Part shown: in pieces, positions 6,366 through 8,984 of the stretch
How positions within the stretch are numbered: the first letter of the stretch is position 1
Layout of the letters: each line of letters starts with the position of its first letter
From: Moorella sp. UBA4076
GTDB lineage: Bacteria; Bacillota; DSM-521; Neomoorellales; Neomoorellaceae
Length of the DNA: 8,984 nt
Direction of reading: 5' to 3'
Assembly (NCBI GenBank): GCA_002383405.1
Contig: DFYS01000107.1
Coordinates: forward strand, 1 to 8,984
Translations under genes and position numbers: made by a program
The notes under the pieces: generated by a model
Seen by the model: the letters and a program-made list of their open reading frames with translations, nothing else
What the model was told of the DNA's origin: nothing
Database searches by the model: none

Positions 6366-6755
6366 TTACCTGCGTCCCGGCAAGTCGCCGCCGTGGATCT
6401 CGAAGCTCCAGTTGAGGCCGTTGTTGTTATCCCAGTTGTTGGCGCTGTCCTTGAAGCAGATATTCAGACGGCTGCTGTCTTCCATCCGGATGTTTTTCAC
6501 CCAGCCGTAGCCGGTGCGCTCCATGCGGTGATCGTTAATGTCCCGCCAGTTATTGGCGTCGCCATAGCCGGTCCGCATCCACACCTGGTCAGCGCCGCAG
6601 GCGTCCAGAAGGCCGTGATAGAGGACCGTCACCTCTTCGCCGGTGGTGATGGGCACCGGGTCGACCACCACCCCGCCGGGGTATTCGGCCGCCCGCATCT
6701 GTTGCAGGCGCGTCCGCTCGTCATTGCTAAAGCGGCTGCGGTTTTTATCGCCCAA
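6366..6755 (-). CDS. Small CBM25-like starch/glycogen-binding protein
   Basis: This 129-residue protein has no signal peptide and no catalytic domain. Residues about 40-121 resemble carbohydrate-binding module family 25: a first strand EVTVLYHGLL (41-50), QVWMRTGYGDANNW (57-70), and the characteristic end ICFKDSANNWDNNNGLNW (99-116). W59, W70, W85, W108 and W116 are candidate sugar-stacking residues. Such modules bind alpha-glucans. A free-standing, apparently cytoplasmic copy suggests a role in glycogen handling, but that is inference. The N-terminal 35 residues are charged and unrecognised. The TTG start at 6755 is decided by GGGAGGT (6763-6769) 7 nt upstream. It is a single-gene unit with its own promoter at 6898-6926 and a two-way terminator directly after its stop. 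Confidence 0.8.
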   Translation of the reverse strand: MGDKNRSRFSNDERTRLQQMRAAEYPGGVVVDPVPITTGEEVTVLYHGLLDACGADQVWMRTGYGDANNWRDINDHRMERTGYGWVKNIRMEDSSRLNICFKDSANNWDNNNGLNWSFEIHGGDLPGRR

Positions 6756-6762
6756 GTTTATT

Positions 6763-6769
6763 ACCTCCC
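6763..6769 (-). promoter_or_regulatory. RBS that fixes the TTG start of the CBM gene
   Basis: On the minus strand GGGAGGT lies 7 nt before TTG at 6755, ideal spacing. No ATG or GTG in this frame has comparable support. Confidence 0.75.
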
Positions 6770-6897
6770 AGGGAAAATTTCTGCCCTTAGCTTTCCCTGT
6801 TAGCTTACCGGGCTATACAGGCATTTGGATTACCTCACCCGCCGGTATACTAAGCCGTACCTATACTAAAGCGTAAAACCTACCAGCGGCGAGCAAA

Positions 6898-6926
6898 ATC
6901 ATAAGAGAACTCACTTGGGCCAACAA
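6898..6926 (-). promoter_or_regulatory. Sigma-A promoter of the CBM gene
   Basis: On the minus strand -35 TTGTTG (6926-6921), a 17-bp spacer and -10 TATGAT (6903-6898). The transcript would start near 6891, giving a leader of about 135 nt. This leader contains two direct copies of TTAGTATA (plus-strand TATACTAA at 6846-6853 and 6862-6869). The rest of the gap 6756-7003 holds nothing else I recognise. Confidence 0.6.
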
Positions 6927-7003
6927 AATTAGTTGTTAAAATAACATGAACTGGTAGCAGGGAAACCAATATGGTGGTGGCAAATTATGATGTAATGCTA
7001 ATG

Positions 7004-7045
7004 AAAAAATGCCCCCTCCTGGCAAGATTTCCTGATCGGGAGGCA
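7004..7045 (-). terminator. Intrinsic terminator of lipM
   Basis: On the minus strand TGCCTCC (7045-7039) pairs with GGGGGCA (7016-7010), with one G-U pair, and is followed at once by six T (7009-7004). It lies 57 nt after the lipM stop. Confidence 0.75.
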
Positions 7046-7102
7046 CTCAGTTCACCGCATAGTCGGGCCCCGCCGGCAGCAGACATTTCTTGTAAATGGC
7101 CG

Positions 7103-7924
7103 TTAACGCCGTTCCAGCCATTCTCTGCCGGCATATTTAACCTTTAGACCCTCCAGGCGCGCTTTTTCCCCTTCTGTCAGCTCTCCCGGGATAAACTCCA
7201 TCCCGTAGAGCCTCGTGAAGGCCCGGATAATAGCCCCCTTTATCTCCTCCCCTGCTACCTTACGGCCGACAATTTCCTTCAGGCCGCAGGCCTGGCGGTA
7301 AAATTTATTCTTCAGACGCTGGCGTACTGCTTCCGAAGGCATCTTCAGGGCGGCAAAGAGGTCGTCAACGTTTAAGGTAATAACTATGGAGCCGTGCTGG
7401 AGGACCACGCCCCCTTTACGCGTCTGAGCGCTGCCTATGAGCTTACGGCCGCTGCTGGTGATCTCATACCAGGAAGGAGCGTCAAAACAGGCGGCCGAGG
7501 TGTGCTCCTCATGAGCCCCTTTGCGGCCGGAAGCCAGTTCCACCGCTGCGCCCAGCTCTTTTAACCCCAGGGCCAGGGCCTCGGCCAGGCGCAGGTAAGA
7601 GGGGCGGATGCCACCGGCCATGAGAGGGTGCACTTCCCGGGCCACCACGCTGTAAGTAACCTCGTCGTCGTGAAGAACGGCGCGGCCGCCCGTCAGGCGC
7701 CGCACCAGCCCCAGGCCGCGTTCCTTTACGGCCGCCAGGTCGATTTCCTTCTCCAGTTGCTGGAAATAGCCCAGGGAAATAGTAGGCGGCGACCAGGCAT
7801 AGAAGCGTAAAGTCGGCGGCGTTTTGCCTTCCCGGTGTTCCAGGAGGATGGCTTCGTCAATGGCCATATTGGTGTAAGGGTCTAAGACGCCGGTATCAAG
7901 TAGCCGCCAGGTTTCGGCCGGCAT
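7103..7924 (-). CDS. lipM: Octanoyltransferase LipM (lipoate biosynthesis)
   Basis: This 273-residue protein belongs to the biotin/lipoate protein ligase (LplA-like) superfamily. LipM transfers octanoyl from acyl carrier protein to the lipoyl lysine of GcvH, the first step of lipoate assembly in Gram-positive bacteria. The sequence shows NMAIDEA (19-25), the substrate loop RRLTGGRAVLH (75-85), and the LipM-style catalytic cysteine C146 in SAACFDAPSWYEI (143-155), then the conserved lysine K161 in GRKLIGSAQ. A lipoate-protein ligase would usually lack that cysteine. I prefer the ATG at 7924 over the ATG at 7930, because GGGGAGGT (7931-7938) is 6-7 nt from the former and touches the latter. It lies downstream of gcvPB on the same strand, fitting supply of lipoyl-GcvH to the glycine cleavage system. 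A hairpin with a T-run ends it. Confidence 0.92.
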   Translation of the reverse strand: MPAETWRLLDTGVLDPYTNMAIDEAILLEHREGKTPPTLRFYAWSPPTISLGYFQQLEKEIDLAAVKERGLGLVRRLTGGRAVLHDDEVTYSVVAREVHPLMAGGIRPSYLRLAEALALGLKELGAAVELASGRKGAHEEHTSAACFDAPSWYEITSSGRKLIGSAQTRKGGVVLQHGSIVITLNVDDLFAALKMPSEAVRQRLKNKFYRQACGLKEIVGRKVAGEEIKGAIIRAFTRLYGMEFIPGELTEGEKARLEGLKVKYAGREWLERR

Positions 7925-7930
7925 GATCAT

Positions 7931-7938
7931 ACCTCCCC
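7931..7938 (-). promoter_or_regulatory. RBS that selects the second ATG of lipM
   Basis: GGGGAGGT on the minus strand directly abuts the first ATG (7930-7928). Its spacing to the second in-frame ATG (7924-7922) is 6-7 nt, so initiation at the second is expected. Confidence 0.65.
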
Positions 7939-7946
7939 GGGCTGAC

Positions 7947-8127
7947 CTAAACTGAGTAGACCGCCTTAATACACCAGTTCTGAACGCACTATGCCACTTT
8001 GTTTAACTCTTGGTTGCCGGCCCAGGTTCGGTTTCCTTGTATTCATATGGCTGAAATATGGCCTGGATCTTCTAAGATAACGCAAATAATCTACAAGTAT
8101 ACCGGTATCTAACAGAATGCCTTTCAT
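7947..8127 (-). pseudogene. Truncated and frameshifted VapC (PIN) toxin remnant
   Basis: Starting from ATG 8127, 5 nt after the antitoxin stop, the frame reads a 53-residue peptide beginning MKGILLDTGILVDYLR, a typical PIN N-terminus with catalytic D7. It later reads SGIVRSELVY (44-53), like the second PIN motif with acidic E50, then hits TAA at 7968-7966. Skipping one base after ELVY restores KAVYS, resembling the family's continuation, before another stop at 7947. The second half of a normal toxin of about 130 residues, with its last acidic residues, is absent because lipM follows at once. A possible AAGGAA site lies about 10 nt before the ATG. Toxin activity is therefore not expected. Confidence 0.72.
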
Positions 8128-8132
8128 TGTAC

Positions 8133-8303
8133 TTATTCCTTATCAAAAAAAGAGGTGTCTTTAAAAGCCCACATACCACGCACTCTCCGGGCAGCAGCTA
8201 GCTTTTCTTCTTTGGTGGGCTTTTTCTTTTTTGTGTCAAAGTTTATATCAAAGACTGTTCGGGTCGTTTTGGAGTTACCGATAACCCTTTTGACGCTTTT
8301 CAT
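8133..8303 (-). CDS. Small antitoxin-like protein of a decayed VapBC module
   Basis: This 56-residue basic protein has an N-terminal strand-rich part (KTTRTVFDINFD, 12-23), a charged helix TKEEKLAAARRVRG (30-43) and the ending MWAFKDTSFFDKE. A Trp or Phe plus acidic tail of this kind is typical of antitoxins that plug a PIN toxin. AAGGAAG lies 6 nt before the ATG at 8303; the ATG at 8309 would touch it and add two residues. A longer upstream extension in the same frame overlaps gcvPB and is not real. The gene comes 46 nt after gcvPB and 5 nt before a broken vapC, so it is probably an orphan antitoxin. The family assignment rests on context and tail only. Confidence 0.65.
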   Translation of the reverse strand: MKSVKRVIGNSKTTRTVFDINFDTKKKKPTKEEKLAAARRVRGMWAFKDTSFFDKE

Positions 8304-8315
8304 TTTCATCTTCCT

Positions 8316-8346
8316 TAAGCCGGCAAGCCTTCGACCTGCCGGCTTA
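8316..8346 (-). repeat. 10-bp perfect hairpin between gcvPB and the antitoxin gene
   Basis: TAAGCCGGCA (8316-8325) pairs perfectly with TGCCGGCTTA (8337-8346), loop 11 nt. On the transcribed minus strand the stem is followed by AGGAAG, not a T-run, so it is not a standard terminator. It could stabilise the 3' end of the gcv message after processing or hinder read-through. Confidence 0.5.
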
Positions 8347-8349
8347 GAT

Positions 8350-8984
8350 TTAAGTTCTCCGCGATGCCTGTTTTCCCCGCCACCGTAATACCGGCTTCCG
8401 GGCGGCGCCGGCTTCGTCCAGGCGGCGCACCGGGGTACTGTGGGGCGCGCTGTGGAAGAGATTCGAGTCGTCGACCGCCTCTTTGGCAATGGCAATCAAA
8501 TCGTCGCAGAAGGCGTCCAGGGTCTCCCGGGGCTCTGTTTCCGTGGGCTCAATCATCATGGCCTCGGGCACAATTAGGGGAAAGTAAATTGTCGGCGCGT
8601 GATAGCCGTAGTCCAGAAGGCGCTTGGCGATATCCAGGGTATGGACGCCGGCGTCGTTGACCTCCTGGGATGGGGCGATGACGAACTCGTGCTTGCATAC
8701 CCGGTCAAAGGGTACCTTGAAGTAAGGCCGCAGGCGCGCCAGCATATAATTGGCGTTGAGGACGGCCTGCTCGCTGGCTGCCTTCAGACCGGCAGCCCCC
8801 AGGGAGCGGATATAGGTGTAAGCCTTGACCATGACGCCGAAGTTGCCGTAGAAGGAACGGACCTGGCCGATTGTTTGCGGCCGGTCGTAATCCAGGTCAT
8901 AGCTGCCGTCCTCGCGGCGGGTCACTACCGGCACCGGCAGGAAGGGGGCCAGGTGCTTTTTTACTCCCACCGGGCCGCTGCCAG
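8350..8984 (-). CDS. gcvPB: Glycine dehydrogenase (decarboxylating) subunit 2, partial
   Basis: The last 211 residues of the P-protein subunit 2 of the glycine cleavage system are present; the N-terminal part, with the pyridoxal-phosphate lysine, lies beyond the window edge at 8984. In species with a split P-protein, GcvPA and GcvPB together decarboxylate glycine and load aminomethyl onto lipoyl-GcvH. The visible part begins GSGPVGVKKHLAPFLPVP and contains SFYGNFGVMVKAYTYIRSLG, HEFVIAPS, and KRLLDYGYHAPTIYFPLIV, all typical of the C-terminal domain of this fold-type I enzyme, ending near TPVRRLDE. The GTG at 8970 is an internal valine, not a start. The operon continues on the minus strand towards the antitoxin and lipM. 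A full-length subunit is usually about 480-500 residues. Confidence 0.93.
   Translation of the reverse strand, partial: GSGPVGVKKHLAPFLPVPVVTRREDGSYDLDYDRPQTIGQVRSFYGNFGVMVKAYTYIRSLGAAGLKAASEQAVLNANYMLARLRPYFKVPFDRVCKHEFVIAPSQEVNDAGVHTLDIAKRLLDYGYHAPTIYFPLIVPEAMMIEPTETEPRETLDAFCDDLIAIAKEAVDDSNLFHSAPHSTPVRRLDEAGAARKPVLRWRGKQASRRT

Noticed and set aside
6393..6803. Plus-strand frame opposite the CBM gene
   Set aside because: Composition is valine/alanine-rich antisense of the CBM25-like gene, with no ribosome binding site.
8133..8495. 120-codon frame extending the antitoxin gene upstream
   Set aside because: Its first 60 codons overlap the strongly supported C-terminus of gcvPB on the same strand in another frame and look like arginine/proline-rich shadow sequence; the ribosome binding site points to 8303.
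1..8984. CRISPR array or tRNA/rRNA gene
   Set aside because: No regularly spaced repeats and no tRNA-like cloverleaf or rRNA sequence were seen on reading both strands.

Overview
The window looks like a chromosomal segment of a GC-rich Gram-positive thermophile or anaerobe of the Clostridia, most likely Moorella or a close relative. The clues are a two-subunit glycine dehydrogenase (GcvPB), a LipM-type octanoyltransferase, strong AGGAGG-type ribosome binding sites with TTG and GTG starts, sigma-A type promoters, and several toxin-antitoxin loci between metabolic genes. The assignment rests on recognised protein families and codon style only; no search was possible.

Layout. 130-1971 (+) is a glutamine-hydrolysing asparagine synthetase, preceded by a short GC-rich leader with small hairpins. 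1972-2450 is non-coding and ends in a strong two-way terminator at 2306-2342. 2451-3154 (-) is a HEPN/MNT toxin-antitoxin pair with its own promoter. Just upstream of that promoter, 3207-3358 holds a 136-bp miniature transposon with GTAA-starting inverted ends and a perfect 8-bp target duplication, the hallmarks of an IS66-derived MITE. 3538-5202 (+) is a membrane-anchored UbiB/ABC1 atypical kinase. 5203-5563 is a 361-base gap with strong potential RNA structure, followed by the promoter and operator of a ribbon-helix-helix/PIN (VapBC) operon at 5564-6225 (+). A two-way terminator at 6329-6360 separates vapC from a small convergent starch-binding (CBM25-like) protein at 6366-6755 (-).

The right end (-) is a glycine cleavage/lipoylation cluster read right to left: the C-terminal part of gcvPB (8350-8984, cut by the window edge), a small antitoxin-like gene (8133-8303), a broken vapC remnant (7947-8127), then lipM (7103-7924) and its terminator (7004-7045). 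GcvPB belongs to the glycine decarboxylase. LipM puts octanoyl groups on the lipoyl carrier GcvH, so the two fit one pathway. The decayed toxin-antitoxin module appears to sit inside this cluster.

The main discoveries are the IS66-type MITE with its exact target duplication, the short toxin remnant between gcvPB and lipM, the possible switching RNA structure after ubiB, and the density of toxin-antitoxin loci (two intact, one decayed) in under 6 kb.
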